A stretch of 64,000 nt of DNA from Hanleya hanleyi (lineage: Eukaryota; Mollusca; Polyplacophora; Lepidopleurida; Hanleyidae): contig JAVTVY010039159.1 in NCBI GenBank assembly GCA_036873755.1, forward strand, positions 1 through 64,000, read 5' to 3'. Positions 31,665-43,771 of the stretch are shown piece after piece. The position numbers were made by a program, and so were the translations under genes. The first letter of the stretch is position 1; each line of letters starts with the position of its first letter. Under the pieces are notes generated by a model. It worked only from the letters and a program-made list of their open reading frames with translations, had not been told where the DNA came from and made no database searches.

Positions 31665-33240
31665 GATGGAATTCTTAGGTCACTAATTTGCAAAGTGAAG
31701 ACTGAATGATTTACACAAGACTTACTTATCATTTTATATCCAAAATTTTACAACACCTGTTGCCTCGGGACAGAGATCACACACCCCCTGTAGAGGATTA
31801 GGTCAGAATTGAAGACATGATCTAAGCAATTTCCAAAAATAATTTGTTGATATAACTCTGTGTAACACAAAACCTTTCATTTTCATGAAAAATATTAATA
31901 TTTTTCAATATATAGAGAAATGAATTAAAAAAACTTGGTAATTGTTCCAAAAAATATTATCTTTTGATAATATTTGAAAAGAATCTATTGTAATAGGATA
32001 TGTAAATTGAAAAAATATGTTAATTTCACAAAAAGATCAGTTAAAATTAAACTCCTGAGTCTCATACAAAATCTTATAGACTAGATTTTAATAAAAATGA
32101 AGAAATGATTTTTGATAATTGTTTCTTCAGAAATGAACAGTTCATTTTCCTATTTTTTAAATAAAAAAAATATTTCATCTGACATCTGATCAATGTTGTT
32201 TTAATGTTTTATGAGTAAGTACATTTAATCAACAGGGGAGTTATTCTTTGACAGTTTTATCTTCAGGTGAATCATTTATGAATAGAGACATCTGTTACAT
32301 GCAGAGTAATCTACATGATGAGAGTAAACTAGGAAAAATATTCTGAAAAAATAAACAGGACAGAATATGTATACTGTTTTCTAGAAAACTAACAATCGGG
32401 TTTCTGTTATTTCAATAATGTTTTTTTCAAAACTGTATTTTGTGGTTTTGAGACAAATATGATAAAAACAAAATAAACTATTCCCAACTTCAAAGATAAA
32501 ATTAGAGTTTGAGAAAATGTGTCAGAATCAGTCGCATCTCACAAGCTGTTGTTCTAACCGATTAACAAGATTAAACAAAGATAAGTATATTCCAATTGAT
32601 CAAGAGTCATTCATTTTCACAGTTTATTCATCACTAATCAGTACATCCTGTGTTAGTATTATCATGGACACACCTGTTGCCACAACTAACAACTTGCAGA
32701 AGTTACCAGTGTTTTATAATCCATTAGATTAGAGATAGATTCAAAGATACTTTTTCTAACACACATTCTTACTGGTTTGAAAATAATTCTCATGTGTTTT
32801 CATATATCTTATTTCCTGCATAATTCAGTTTGAATTAGTTTCAGTGTAGATAATTTTATATTCAAAACATTCAGAATATCGAGATATAAATATCTAAATT
32901 TGAATGAAATCATATTAGTGTTGAAAAAAAGCAAGAATAGCAAAATATTACCTTTTGTACAGTCAATTAGACAAATATCATATTACATTAACATATTATG
33001 AAAATAATAAATATGAATGTATTATATTATTCCTCAAATAATATACCTTGCTTGAAAAATAGAATATACTTTTTATGAAACAACTTTATGACAGTTATGA
33101 GACTGTCAGTGGAGCTTGTAATGTCAATCAGTTGTAGTCATTGATTGGAAGGGAGGACTCTACACCCAGCTGTGAGTGATGTCATAGGACCCCCCAAACA
33201 GTTGGAGTCAACAGTGTAAAAATTATTGACCAGTATCCCA
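31665..33240. other. AT-rich Polinton intergenic region between divergent genes
   Basis: Separates the minus-strand zinc-finger gene from the plus-strand polymerase gene, so it should hold both promoters. Very AT-rich. No open frame with recognisable content. Confidence 0.45.
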
Positions 33241-33241
33241 C

Positions 33242-33280
33242 TATATTAAGGAACTGAACAGAGCACAACATACTGTCAGA
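33242..33280 (+). promoter_or_regulatory. candidate polymerase promoter (TATA box)
   Basis: TATATTA at 33242-33248 lies about 30 bases before a purine/T stretch likely to hold the start site, followed by a leader with a splice donor (ACATGTAAGT, about 33335) that joins the first coding exon at 33572. Inferred from spacing only. Confidence 0.4.
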
Positions 33281-33571
33281 CTGTGAGCTTGAAGGAGAGA
33301 AACACTGTACTACTGGACTGCAGAATAAACTACATGTAAGTAAGATTATCTTTTTTTCCTTATTTTCCAGAGAGATTTCTGAATTGCCTGATATTTATAG
33401 GGTAATAAGGTCTAAGGTCTGTTTAATCTCAATCCTTATTTGACTAATTATGATAATAATAATAATGTTGTTTTATACACTGATTATTCTAATAAAGTTT
33501 AAGACCGATTTAAACATCGATTATGATTGTTCTCTGTAGAATGTATGTGTGTTTAATAAATTTCTTTGCAG

Positions 33572-36500
33572 TGAATATGGCAACCTGGAATGGTGAGGGA
33601 GATACCAGTGAAACCGGAGAAAGTCCTGATTTTAATCTTTTGGATCAATACGAGTAAGTAGATATTTTTCATGCTTAAAATTGTTTGACAACAGTAACCT
33701 TAATATGTTTGTATTTATTTTGTATAGTACTAAATATCACCAAGCCAAAAAAAAAAAAACAAAAAAACAGATAAATGATATAAACTTTAGTCCAAAAATA
33801 ACTATTGGTTTATAAATCAAACGTCACATTCAAAATTACACATACATTTCCACAGAGTACTTATAAGTTACTATTGTAAACATTTTCAGTGTATTGTCGG
33901 ATGACTTCCTCGAAGGACTGGATTTCCAAATCGAATATGAACGTTTGAATAATGAAACCAAGAGACCCGCAACTCCTGGGACTAATGAGAATACCAAAAG
34001 ACGTAAGACAGAAGAGGTGTCACAAAGGTCAACAAGCAACAGTATAGAAGTGCTTCATGAAGTGGATTCAAGGTAAGTTCAGTTATTCCATTATTATCAT
34101 TGCCATTAGTAAGGTATGATTAGTCCCGACTTATTACAGAAAGTACAATTATTATTTTTCAGCTGTCTGGATGACCCTTTACTGCATTCAATACTGCAGG
34201 AAGTAGATGATTTTTCTAGAGCATCAATGTGGACTGCACCCCCTGCTTCAACATCGGTTATCTCCCCTTATGTGCCAAATAATTCTCTCGATAATGTAGG
34301 ATTGCTGGGTAATGTACCCTCTACCTCAATGACGTCGGTTATCTCCCCCTATTCCCCGAACAACTCCGATGTTGTTACCGGATTCATGGACTCATTATCC
34401 AATCCTCCGACAATGGTTAACTCCCCTTACACGACAAATAATTCTCTCGATAACGTAGGATTGCTGGGTAATGTATCCTCTACGTCAACGACATCGGTTA
34501 CCTCCCCTTATGCGACAAATAATTCTCTCGATAACGTAGTATTGATGGGTAATGTACCCTCTACGTCAACGACATCGGTTATCTCCCCCTATTCCCCGAT
34601 CAACTCGGACGTTGCTAGAGGGTTCATGGACTCGGTATCCAATCCTCCTTCATCGGTTAATTCTTGTTACTTGACAAATAATTCTGTCGATAATACTGGA
34701 TTCAACAATCAGATTGGGAGAGGGGATGATAGCTCAAACTTACCAAGTTATACCTTAAAGGAAACAAAACGCCAATTTTGGAAAAAATTCAACTCAGAAG
34801 AAGTTATACATCAAATTCGTTTAGAAAATGTAGGGAATACTACTTGGGCAGAACATTTGGCTCTTTTAAACACAGCTATTGATGAAAGCCTGTCCAAAAC
34901 ACTTGCTGATTTGAATGATCATGACTTGGTACGCGTGTACATCCATCAAAAAGGTGTGGATACCCCCTTGATTTTAACATTAAGGAAAAAAACAGAAGTT
35001 ACCACAGAGGCAATCTTGAAGTTGATAGAAAAAATGTTACAATCCAAGGAAAGTCTCAAATTTAATGAAGGTTTTCAAATAACTATTGGTACGATAAGAT
35101 TGCCTTCAGGAGGAACGGGTACTCGCATGACAAATAAAGGGCGCGATAAGAAGAATAAAAAAAGCATTTTGACGATTACTAACTCTGACAACATGTGCTC
35201 TGCTCGTGCTGTTGTTGTTGCCCTGGCCTACAAATTCAATGATCCAAAGAAACGTGCTATAGCAGATGGTAGAAACAAACTACAAAAAGATAAGGCAATT
35301 GATCTGTGTCTGAACGCCAAAGTTAGCACTGATGAAAGATGCGGTTTGAAGGAAATTGACAAATTTGCAGAATATTTGCAAGTACAGATCATCGTGATAA
35401 GTGCTCAAAATTTGAATCAAACGATTTACAGAAGTAAACATGAAAGGCTTTGCAAAATTTTCTCTATCTGGACAACCAACATTTTGATGTAATAACAAAT
35501 TTGAAAACATTTTACGGTTCCAAATATTACTGTGAAGTCTGTAATACCCTATTCCAGAAACGTTCACACCATAAATGTGACAATTTTTGTCATGTATGTA
35601 TGAAGCCGGGGTGTGTTGAAAATGACTTGATATATTGTAACGACTGTCATCGTACATGTCGCAGCAAACTGTGCTTTGACGAACACAAGAAAGAAACCGT
35701 CAATTTTGTCACAAAAAGGACAAACAAAAAGACCGCTTGTGAGTCCTTTTGGCAATCTTTACATTGTAATAGAGTCTTAGAAACTAGATTACGATCTCAA
35801 GATGATCACTGTTGTGATGAGTCATTTTGTGTAACTTGTAAAGTGTATTACACGAAGAAACACGAATGTTTCATCTCCCCGAAAACTGGAAAAAAAGCCT
35901 TCAACCAATTATGTGTTCTTTGAATGTTCACAAGAAAGCGGGGTTCACATTCCGAACTATTGTGTTGCCCAAAAAACATGCGATCAATGTATAATGGAAG
36001 ACACAGTCGATGCAACTACCAAATGCGAGAATTGTGGTAAGAGGGAAATGGTTTTCGAAGGTGAAAACACAGCTAAATAGTTTTGTGAATGGCTCTTCTC
36101 TCCCATACACAATGGGTACACTGCAGTGGCTCATAATTTACGTGGCTATGATTTTGCATTCCTGATGAAATATTTGATCGACAATGCTATAACATCTAAA
36201 TGTATATACAGTGGCGGAAAAAATGTATATACAGTGGCGGAAAAATTATGTACATCGAGGTACCCGCACTGGGGATTAAGGTCATTGATAGCTTGAATCA
36301 TATCCCAGCAGCCCTTTCGAACCTACCGCGCATTTTTGGAATCCCAGAGTTAAAGAAAGGAGACTTTCCCCACTACTTCAACACGGTTCAGAACCAGAAT
36401 TATATAGGTCCATTTCCCGACCCTAAATTTTATGGGTGTGACATGATGTCGTCATCGCGGAGGAAAACATTTCTGAAATGGCATGCTGAACAGTCAGGGA

Positions 36501-38399
36501 AAATTTTTGACTTCCGGAAAGAAATGTATGAGTATTGTCAAAGCGACACGTCTATTCTGCTGAAATGTTGTCTGAGATACAGAGAACTCATTATGAGTCT
36601 GACAGAGCCTCAGGCGACTGCTATTGATGAAAGTGAAGGTAAATTTGGATTAGATCCATTGAATTATGTTACTGTGGCTAGTTTATGTTTTGGTATAATC
36701 CGTCACCTATTTCTCCAGCAAGGTCAAATAGCACGAGTCCCCTCTGAAGGCATTGTTGCCCGTGAGCAATATTCCGACATTTCTATCAAATGGTTGGAAT
36801 GGTTGATGCACAAAAATGAGAGTGAGGGATATTCTTTATTCATCCAGCATGCTCTCAATCTAGGTGAGAAAAGGATTGGGAAATATCGTGTTGATGGTTT
36901 TGATGAAGAGAATAAGGTGGTCTATGAATTCCATGGCTGTTACTATCACGGTTGCAGTCAATGTTACCATCCACAAGATCATAATTCAAAAGTAAAAGCT
37001 CCCATGGGACAACTATACAAGGCTACAAGATGCGTTCTTCGGCGGAAGGACCAACGCCTCACGTATGCACTATCATGGGAGAGAAAACAAATATCTCGAT
37101 TTCACAAGTCTGTACCCTTTTTGTAACAAGACGAAAACGTACCCATTGAGATATCCTGAAATAATTACGTCAAATTTTAGCACAATCTCGGAGTATTTCG
37201 GCTTTGCCAAAGTAGAGGTTCTCCCCCCTAGAGGACTGTATCATCCAGTACTGCCATATCGGTGTAATGGTAAGCTATTGTTTCCCCTATGTCGAACGTG
37301 TGCTGAAAAGTCCATACCGGTGTGCACTCATTCTGATAAACAGCGTACCATCTTAGGCACCTGGGTTACTCCGGAATTGAACAAAGCTTTGGAAAAGGGG
37401 TATCAAATAATTAAAATATATGAAGTTTATCATTTCTCAGAGACCCTCCAATACGATGGTAAAAACTCAGATAGTGGGCTGTTTTCGGGATACATCAACA
37501 CCTTTTTAGCTGTCAAACACCAAGCTTCCGGATGGCCTGAATGGTGTAAAAGTGATGTGGACAAAGAAAAGTACCCCCGAGAGTACCTAGAATATGAGGG
37601 GGTGAAATTAGACAAAAATAAGATAGAGAAGAACCCGGGGCTTCGTGCTACTTCGAAATCGGCTCTTTGCTCATTTTGGGGAAAATTTGGCCAGGTTGAT
37701 GGTCAAGACCACGTTTGTCACGGAAACGCATAAGTTTTATGAAATTCTGACCGATCATGAAAAAAATGTCGCTGATGTTCATTTTCCCAGTGAAGACATA
37801 GCGATGATTGAATGGAACAAAACTGATCAAGCTGTAGAAACGGGGCCTTCCTCAAATGTGTACATCGCTGCCATGACAACCGCCTATGCTAGACTGGAGC
37901 TTTACAAAGTCATGGATAAGCTAGGACGTCGTGTATTATACAATGATATCGACAGCCTGGTTTTCATAAGTCGCGACGATCAATGGGAGCCATCCACGGG
38001 GGATTTTTTAGGCCAATTAACGGATGAATTGGATGGTGACTTCATAGAAGTGTTTGTATCTTGGGGGCCTAAGAATTACGCCTATCGTACAAGCAAGGGG
38101 GTGGAAGTCTGTAAAGTTCGTGGCTTCACTTTAAACTATAACTGATCAACTTCCATACGGTAGAGGAAATGGTGAAAAATTACAATCCTTCGAGGGTATT
38201 TTGTGCTTGCGGTCTGTCTGCACAACAGTGTGAGTCCTGTAGCAACTCTGCAAGAGCCACTGTTTGAAATGAGCATAAGATCACAAGGGATAAATACAGA
38301 TTCAAAATTATCAACAAACGGGAAGAAAAGGACTACAGGATATGTTACACAAAGAGGGTAATTCAACCAGATCTCGACACCCTTCCATATGGATTTTGA
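33572..38399 (+). pseudogene. Polinton protein-primed DNA polymerase B, spliced and broken
   Basis: Family B polymerase that replicates the element. The first ATG is at 33577. Exons 33572-33653 and 33890-34072 and a long third exon from 34164 join in phase. The N-terminal part has imperfect NNSLDN/SPY repeats (34260-34700), then a Cys-rich region, exonuclease similarity (HNLRGYDFAFLMKYL near 36130), polymerase motif A (YLDFTSLYP near 37090), motif B (SALCSFWGKFG near 37655) and motif C as YNDIDSL near 37939, where the family has DTD. Frame breaks lie near 35455, 35905, 37080, 37700 and 38143, with in-frame stops near 36078 and 38258 and a 23-base tandem duplication at 36201-36246. It ends with the usual VIQPDLDTLPYGF. 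Not functional as it stands. Confidence 0.9.
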
Positions 38400-38992
38400 T
38401 CTGATTCTGTTCAGATGTAAAGAAAATGAAGACATTGTCTATTCCTGGGCGTTACATAATTTTAATACTGTGCGTACATGTACTGTAGGATTACAATTAT
38501 ACTAATCATATGATTATAATTAAACTAATTGTAAACATGTAATAATGTTCAGTTTTCAAAATTGACTTTTGTATATAGTATCAGTTTTACATTATGAAAT
38601 ACTGAAAAAGTTGTATTAAACATGTAAAAAAGAAATTGTTCAAATGAAGAGAGTACTTTAGAATAATCTTGATTTTGATTTACACTTGTATTAATATTCA
38701 ATTTTTGAATAATTGTTTCCATTTTTTACAAATAAATATTGAGTTTATTAAAAATGTATTGTACATAAAAGCGAAGAGGACACCACATTGATGAAACAGA
38801 TAAAAAAAACAAAATGTTTTTTACCCTGATATGGTTCTTATTCAAATTGTAAGAGTCATTTAGCGTGAGACATTCGGTTTTTTAAAATACAACAAGAACA
38901 TCATATGACATTTTTTCATCATATTTATTCATCAATACACAATAATGTAATCATTGAAATAAAACCCCTACTCCAATTTATTTTTTGTAAAA
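38400..38992. other. AT-rich spacer between convergent Polinton genes
   Basis: Lies between the ends of the plus-strand polymerase and the minus-strand structural block. It contains AATAAA-like signals on both strands (for example near 38730), suiting a shared 3' region. No gene. Confidence 0.45.
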
Positions 38993-39496
38993 TTACAAAA
39001 CTGCGGTTACAATCATGTCAGTATCAAAAAGTAATGAATCGGGTATACCATAATATTTAACCATAAAATCATGTACCAAAACATCATTATTATTAACATC
39101 AGAATCAAACATCGATACAATTGAATTCATAGATATTCCACGACATCTATGCAGAATGTAGAAAACACAATATTGACCACAGGTACTACTGAAAGTTCCT
39201 TGTAAGCGTCTTGTGTTGATGTTCCAAGTTTTACTACATTTATTCATAAACCTGACAAATTCTCTATGTTGTGGTGCTAAACCATAAGAATCAAAATATT
39301 CTCCCACCCCCTCTTTGTCTAGATACATAGCAATCCAATGTAACCCCGACCTCAAGTGGCCGGCTGTGTTAAAAATATAAGCTCTAGGGAATATATTGTT
39401 CTAACTAGGAAGTTTATCCTTAGGGTACACTCCATCAAATACATGTTCGGCATAATTGTCAGAGTTCAAAATAGACGTAAGTTGTTGTGTATCCAT
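38993..39496 (-). pseudogene. Polinton adenain-like cysteine protease, one premature stop
   Basis: Maturation protease related to adenovirus adenain, expected to cut capsid precursors. From the ATG at 39496 the frame is open except for a TAG at codon 32 (39401-39403). After it come the catalytic His in SGLHWIAMYLD, the acidic partner region EYFDSYGL, the oxyanion Gln in RRLQGTFS and the nucleophile Cys in STCGQYCVFYIL. All catalytic residues are present, so a single nonsense change is the only visible defect. First of the minus-strand structural cluster's 3' end. Confidence 0.85.
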
Positions 39497-39627
39497 CAAG
39501 TGGAGTAATCAAAGAGGATGTTCCTCTTTTTATCAATGAAGAGAATATTATCAAACTCCGCGTAACAAATCACATTTATTGTGTTCGGTAAAGGTTGCGC
39601 AAAATGTATTTCCAACCCTAAGTTGCC

Positions 39628-40780
39628 TTAATTAAATTCACTGCCATTATTCAGGTCTGGGGTTAAGTCAAAGCAAAATAGGGTATATCCTGAATTAAAG
39701 TCACTTCTGCTTATATTGTTCCCTTCATCACGATACAGTTGTCCTGTACTGGTAAAGAGACCTAGATAACTTCTCACGTGATTGTTATTTCTGAAGTCAG
39801 GTTGTAGGGGTTTCGCAGGGATTTGTTGACCATCCGCGTGTAGTGCTAAGAAGTTAATGTCTAGGTGCCGGAAGAAGAAAGGATTTTTATTGAATTCTCC
39901 GTTGAAACTGTCAGTATACACACATCCACATACGATTCTCTTTGGTATTTGACCCATAAACAGGTTTTGTTCGTTCACTGACAAATGACCTTGAGGAACC
40001 GAGAATACCTTCGTTTCAACGCGGCGCAGAGGATATTGGGCTGGACCTTGTTCGAGAGCTTTGATATGTCCCAACTGTACTGAGGGGTTCGATTTGACCT
40101 TGCGGACAAAGATAGCTGCTTCATCCACAGATATTTTATAGTTAGGGGGGTCAGCACGCGTCATTAAAGCAAATGCATCCTTACTTCGAACTAGTTTTAT
40201 TTTTAATGAAACCCCATTCAGAACATATCTGTTTTGTAGAAACATGTCAAAATGTAGTTTTCCCATTAAATCCACAAGTTTACTTTCATCGGTAAACTCT
40301 CTACGTTTGACCAGTCCTTCATTTGTAGCTATACCATCCATTTGACGGGGTGTATCCTTGAACCAAAGAGATGCGGTCAACTGTGATGTTTTAGCCTCTG
40401 ATCCATATGTCAACAAAGTTTCTAAATATGCTGTGTATGGGTAGCAGTTTGTTGCTGCTGACACAAGTTTTCCATTCATGCTGAAATCAACCTGGCTGAA
40501 CATAGAATGAAGTAATAAATTCACAGGTCCAATGTTCTCAGTTTCCATTACAGGTGTCCCATCTGTATGAACTATTTTCACCTTCATGTGAAGATAAGTG
40601 TTGGAAAGATCTACATAATCTTCTCCAGAACCTGAAATGTTGAATTCTATAGGCCCTGAATCCGTTACAGAGGAAATAGGTTGATAATGTACCCATTGAC
40701 CCTGTTCAATACTTGTCTGCGTAGCAGGCACCGAAAACAAATCCAGATCACTGCAGGCACAGAGGGTGTATCAGAGACAT
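39628..40780 (-). CDS. Polinton major capsid protein (double jelly-roll)
   Basis: About 370 codons open from 40740 to 39628, matching the major capsid protein conserved in Polintons: start region LFSVPATQTSIEQGQW, then SGSGEDYVDLSNTYLHMKVK, LLLHSMFSQVDFSMNGKLV, and a C-terminal region with HLDINFLALHADGQQIP. It forms the pseudo-hexameric shell in related viruses. No ATG starts this frame near its beginning. The likely start ATG at 40778-40780 is one frame off, so a small indel or an unrecognised splice lies at about 40745-40775. The rest is undamaged. It adjoins the basic protein gene at 40780. Confidence 0.88.
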
Positions 40781-41220
40781 TATCGATCAAATATATCTCT
40801 ACCAGATGTTCTCTTCTGTTTAGCCCGGGAGCGACTGGTTCTTTTCCTGGCTATTTTCCTTTTTATAGCTCCATTCTGTCTTCCCGGAGGTCTATTATCA
40901 AAATGATGAATGGCTGAACCGATTAGATTTGATCCGGCTTCTTTTGCTCGACGAGATGCTGCCTGTTTAACATTCTGTCCTTGTAAAACATCCCCCGCTA
41001 ATTGTAGTCCCGATCTCAATGCTTCTTTCCCCATAGTTTTAACCCCTCGTGTTAATAGGGGCAACACTGACTTCGCCAAACCGCCTAGTATATTTCCAAG
41101 CCCATGTCCCTTTTGAGTCCTAGCACACCTGAAAACGGGGAGTCCATTACCTACTTGATCCCTATAATAAGTGATGAATTTATTAGAATTGCGATTATAT
41201 GGTACTCTCGCCCTTAACAT
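40780..41220 (-). CDS. Polinton small basic structural protein with Gly-rich amphipathic segment
   Basis: 146 residues. N-terminal half has RDQVGNGLPVFRCARTQKGH, then GLGNILGGLAKSVLPLL, a Gly-rich hydrophobic helix, then a Lys/Arg-rich tail (KRKIARKRTSRSRAKQKR). Position between major and minor capsid genes and its composition recall small adenovirus-like core or membrane-active virion proteins, but I assign no precise function. The stop overlaps the major capsid start region, and the start abuts the minor capsid stop (shared base 41220), so the cluster is tightly packed. Confidence 0.7.
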   Translation of the reverse strand: MLRARVPYNRNSNKFITYYRDQVGNGLPVFRCARTQKGHGLGNILGGLAKSVLPLLTRGVKTMGKEALRSGLQLAGDVLQGQNVKQAASRRAKEAGSNLIGSAIHHFDNRPPGRQNGAIKRKIARKRTSRSRAKQKRTSGRDIFDR

Positions 41221-41969
41221 TATAAAAAGTTGGGAGAACGACGTCGTCTAAAATGAAGTGTCACAATCACTTTTCCACTCTCAAATGGTACATTTGCACC
41301 AGTGTCATCTTTTATAAGGATTTCAATAGTGGAAAACTCCTTCCTTTGAACGGGAAAATACTTGACATGTTCATATGACTTTGTGATGCGTGCGCCATGT
41401 TTTCCATCCACAGGTACTATACGTAATAGAGGGGCCATTACATCTCCTACAATATGTGGTTCAATCACATCACAATAAACGTAGAGAGAATCCAGACCAT
41501 TGTTCACATCAACTACCCGATCACATGTATACAGTCCTGAAGCATATCTTGGATGAGCTGATCCTAACATAGTTTGCATGGCTGGACTCATTTCCATGAA
41601 TACTCCATTTGCAAGTACCAAATTGACTTTACGAGATAACCCATCATAGTATAATTTTACTTTCTTCTTCAGATCATCCCCTTCTGCATTTTTATGTTTA
41701 ACAATGGCATCTACAAAGGTTTTTCCTGACTGATAATGTCCCGGTGTCCGATTTATTTGATATTCTTTCTCATCATTGACATTGACATTCATCCAGGCTG
41801 ATCTAGGTTGAACGTTATACCATGTATAAGGGAAATGAATCTCCACAAGACCGACTTCCCATTCCCCTGTCAGACTAATAGGTTGAGGAAGCTGCGTAAC
41901 ATATTGAGTCAATGTGTTCCTCGGGAAAAAATCCATAGAGGAATTAGAAGGTAAAGTGAGGTAAAACAA
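41220..41969 (-). CDS. Polinton minor capsid (penton, single jelly-roll) protein
   Basis: 249 residues, open and starting MFYLTLPSNSSMDFFPRNTL, a beginning typical of the Polinton penton protein, followed by LPQPISLTGEWEVGLVEIHF. Such proteins close the five-fold vertices of the capsid. It overlaps the next upstream gene by 26 bases in another frame. No defects seen. Confidence 0.85.
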   Translation of the reverse strand: MFYLTLPSNSSMDFFPRNTLTQYVTQLPQPISLTGEWEVGLVEIHFPYTWYNVQPRSAWMNVNVNDEKEYQINRTPGHYQSGKTFVDAIVKHKNAEGDDLKKKVKLYYDGLSRKVNLVLANGVFMEMSPAMQTMLGSAHPRYASGLYTCDRVVDVNNGLDSLYVYCDVIEPHIVGDVMAPLLRIVPVDGKHGARITKSYEHVKYFPVQRKEFSTIEILIKDDTGANVPFESGKVIVTLHFRRRRSPNFL

Positions 41970-42762
41970 AGTTGCTATGTTGAATCAGTATTGAACATGA
42001 ATGGATATCGGGGTGCTCTTTTATACCCTCAATATTCCTCCCAATGTAACTTTTGGCGGAAGTTTTCTTCCTCCTCCTCGATCGAGTGACTGGACCTTTG
42101 GAAGATGCAATTGAACTATTCGGCTCCTGCTTTTCGAGTTGCTGTTTATTCATCCATGCCCGTCGGTGTTTGTTACCAATAAGTTCTTGAGGGACGTTCA
42201 TATCTTTTAGTCCAGTAGCAAATATTTCCCAACCTTGAGGGGAGGAGTATGTACGATGTCTCACAGTATCATTGACCAAGTCAACAATATTGGTATTAGG
42301 AATCCTTTGACCCCTGACGAGTAACTCTCCTCGTTCATTCCAGTTCATACTATCATCGTTTTTCAAACGATTTACCAGCATAGCCGTTTTTTGCTTCATA
42401 GAAGGTGGAACACTGTTGATCATTTCTTCCTCAATGTTTCCCTGAACTGGAGGATATGTTTCTCCAGACACAGTAGCAGGTTGATTCGAGATCACTTTTA
42501 CAGGTATTGGCGGTTGTTTGTAACTATGTTGACCTCTAAACTCCAGATACCTTTGAAGAGTTTGATTGTACAGTTTGACTTTATCTCCTTCTGACAAGTC
42601 CTGACGATTCAATACTGTTTGCATATTTTGATCAAGAGAATTTATAGTCTGAACTGTACTATTAACAGGTAATTGTTGCTGTTGTCGTAATGTCTCCAAT
42701 AATCGCGGTTCAACCAATGCCATTTTTTTAACGTACTCCATTTCCAAAGATCCCCGATACAA
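41944..42762 (-). CDS. conserved Polinton virion-associated protein, function unknown
   Basis: 272 residues. Residues around MEYVKKMALVEPRLLETLRQ, the LSEGDKVKLYNQTLQRYLEF block, the MNWNERGELLVRGQ block, and SPQGWEIFATGLKDMNVPQE match a protein I know as recurrent beside Polinton capsid genes but without a proven role. The likely start is one of the internal Met codons (MEYVKK or MALVEP) rather than the first. The C-terminus after a basic SRRRKKTSAKSYIGR stretch may be extended by a frame slip, since it overlaps the minor capsid gene. Confidence 0.7.
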   Translation of the reverse strand: MYRGSLEMEYVKKMALVEPRLLETLRQQQQLPVNSTVQTINSLDQNMQTVLNRQDLSEGDKVKLYNQTLQRYLEFRGQHSYKQPPIPVKVISNQPATVSGETYPPVQGNIEEEMINSVPPSMKQKTAMLVNRLKNDDSMNWNERGELLVRGQRIPNTNIVDLVNDTVRHRTYSSPQGWEIFATGLKDMNVPQELIGNKHRRAWMNKQQLEKQEPNSSIASSKGPVTRSRRRKKTSAKSYIGRNIEGIKEHPDIHSCSILIQHSNFVLPHFTF

Positions 42763-43072
42763 CGGGTCCCAACAGGTTGACTAAGGGTGCTAACAGAGCA
42801 GATAAAAACCCTCCTTTCTGTAAGACCTGACGTTTTTTACCTTTAGGAGTGGATTTTCTCGTTAAGCTTCGTAGATCCTTCTTGTATTTGGACAATCTCA
42901 ATTTTTGAGCTTTACTCAACGGAACATTGCCTTTTAAAACATTCTTTGCACATTCACACAAACAATTCACCAATCCACTGTCTGCCCCTCTGATGATAGT
43001 TTTCGACACAATAGGGTGGCACTTTGTCAATGTTTTAAGGATCGGTGCATGTTTTTTCAAACGTTTAGACAT
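42728..43072 (-). CDS. small basic Polinton protein with hydrophobic tail
   Basis: 114 residues. A basic N-terminal two thirds (MSKRLKKHAPILKTL, LSKAQKLRLSKYKKDLRSL, KGKKRQVLQKGG) leads into a hydrophobic C-terminus (FLSALLAPLVNLLGPVVSGI). This combination recurs in Polintons next to the ATPase. The role may be core packaging or membrane interaction (inference). Overlaps the upstream end of the preceding gene by 35 bases. Confidence 0.65.
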   Translation of the reverse strand: MSKRLKKHAPILKTLTKCHPIVSKTIIRGADSGLVNCLCECAKNVLKGNVPLSKAQKLRLSKYKKDLRSLTRKSTPKGKKRQVLQKGGFLSALLAPLVNLLGPVVSGIFGNGVR

Positions 43073-43117
43073 GATGGTGGTGTGGCGAATGAAAATGTTT
43101 ATCTTGTCTCGATGCTT

Positions 43118-43771
43118 TTATACCTTTGGCATATAAGCTAATTGAATTTCCCCCTTAAAAATGTTTGTGCGCAAACGTAAATGCTCAGGAGTGTTCTGTT
43201 TCAAGTCGATCAACAAATATCCATACGGTTTTGATGTTGAATCCTTGAATGCCTCTTGGAAAAATTTCACCGATCCAGGATACATTTGTCTAGCGATGTG
43301 AGATACTTGTAACTTGTCCCTAGGGTTTTTGAAGAGAACCATATATTGAGCATTCAAACTGATTGTTCTGTTTTCTTTATTTTTACTAAATATATTTTGC
43401 GTTATATATATTACACTAGTATTCCTGTGATGACTTCCCTTTGTAAATAGTTTTGTTACTCTGTCATCTGTTTCAGACATTAAGTCATCAATGATGATTA
43501 ATTTTCTTTCATTTGCATCTAAATCATCTAGACTCCCCAGGCCTTCATAAAAATCTACATTTTTCACATTGTCATAGAATGGTTGCCATTCACCATAACA
43601 CCAAATGATTCTCTCCGGATGAGGATTCACGAGCTCCGTCACTTCACTCAATAATTGAATCACGAAGTAGCTCTTCCCGCATCCAGTCGGTCCTGCGAGT
43701 ATGCACGTGAATGGATGTTTCCATCTAGTATCCATGTTTGTAGGTCCCTCCCTTAGCGTGAAACTAAGCAT
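43118..43771 (-). CDS. Polinton FtsK/HerA-type genome-packaging ATPase
   Basis: 217 residues, open. Walker A is AGPTGCGKS at 26-34 and Walker B LIIIDD at 91-96, with a following SHHRNTSVIYITQN sensor-like region. This ATPase pumps DNA into the capsid in related viruses. It overlaps the next upstream small gene by 19 bases. No defects. Confidence 0.9.
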   Translation of the reverse strand: MLSFTLREGPTNMDTRWKHPFTCILAGPTGCGKSYFVIQLLSEVTELVNPHPERIIWCYGEWQPFYDNVKNVDFYEGLGSLDDLDANERKLIIIDDLMSETDDRVTKLFTKGSHHRNTSVIYITQNIFSKNKENRTISLNAQYMVLFKNPRDKLQVSHIARQMYPGSVKFFQEAFKDSTSKPYGYLLIDLKQNTPEHLRLRTNIFKGEIQLAYMPKV

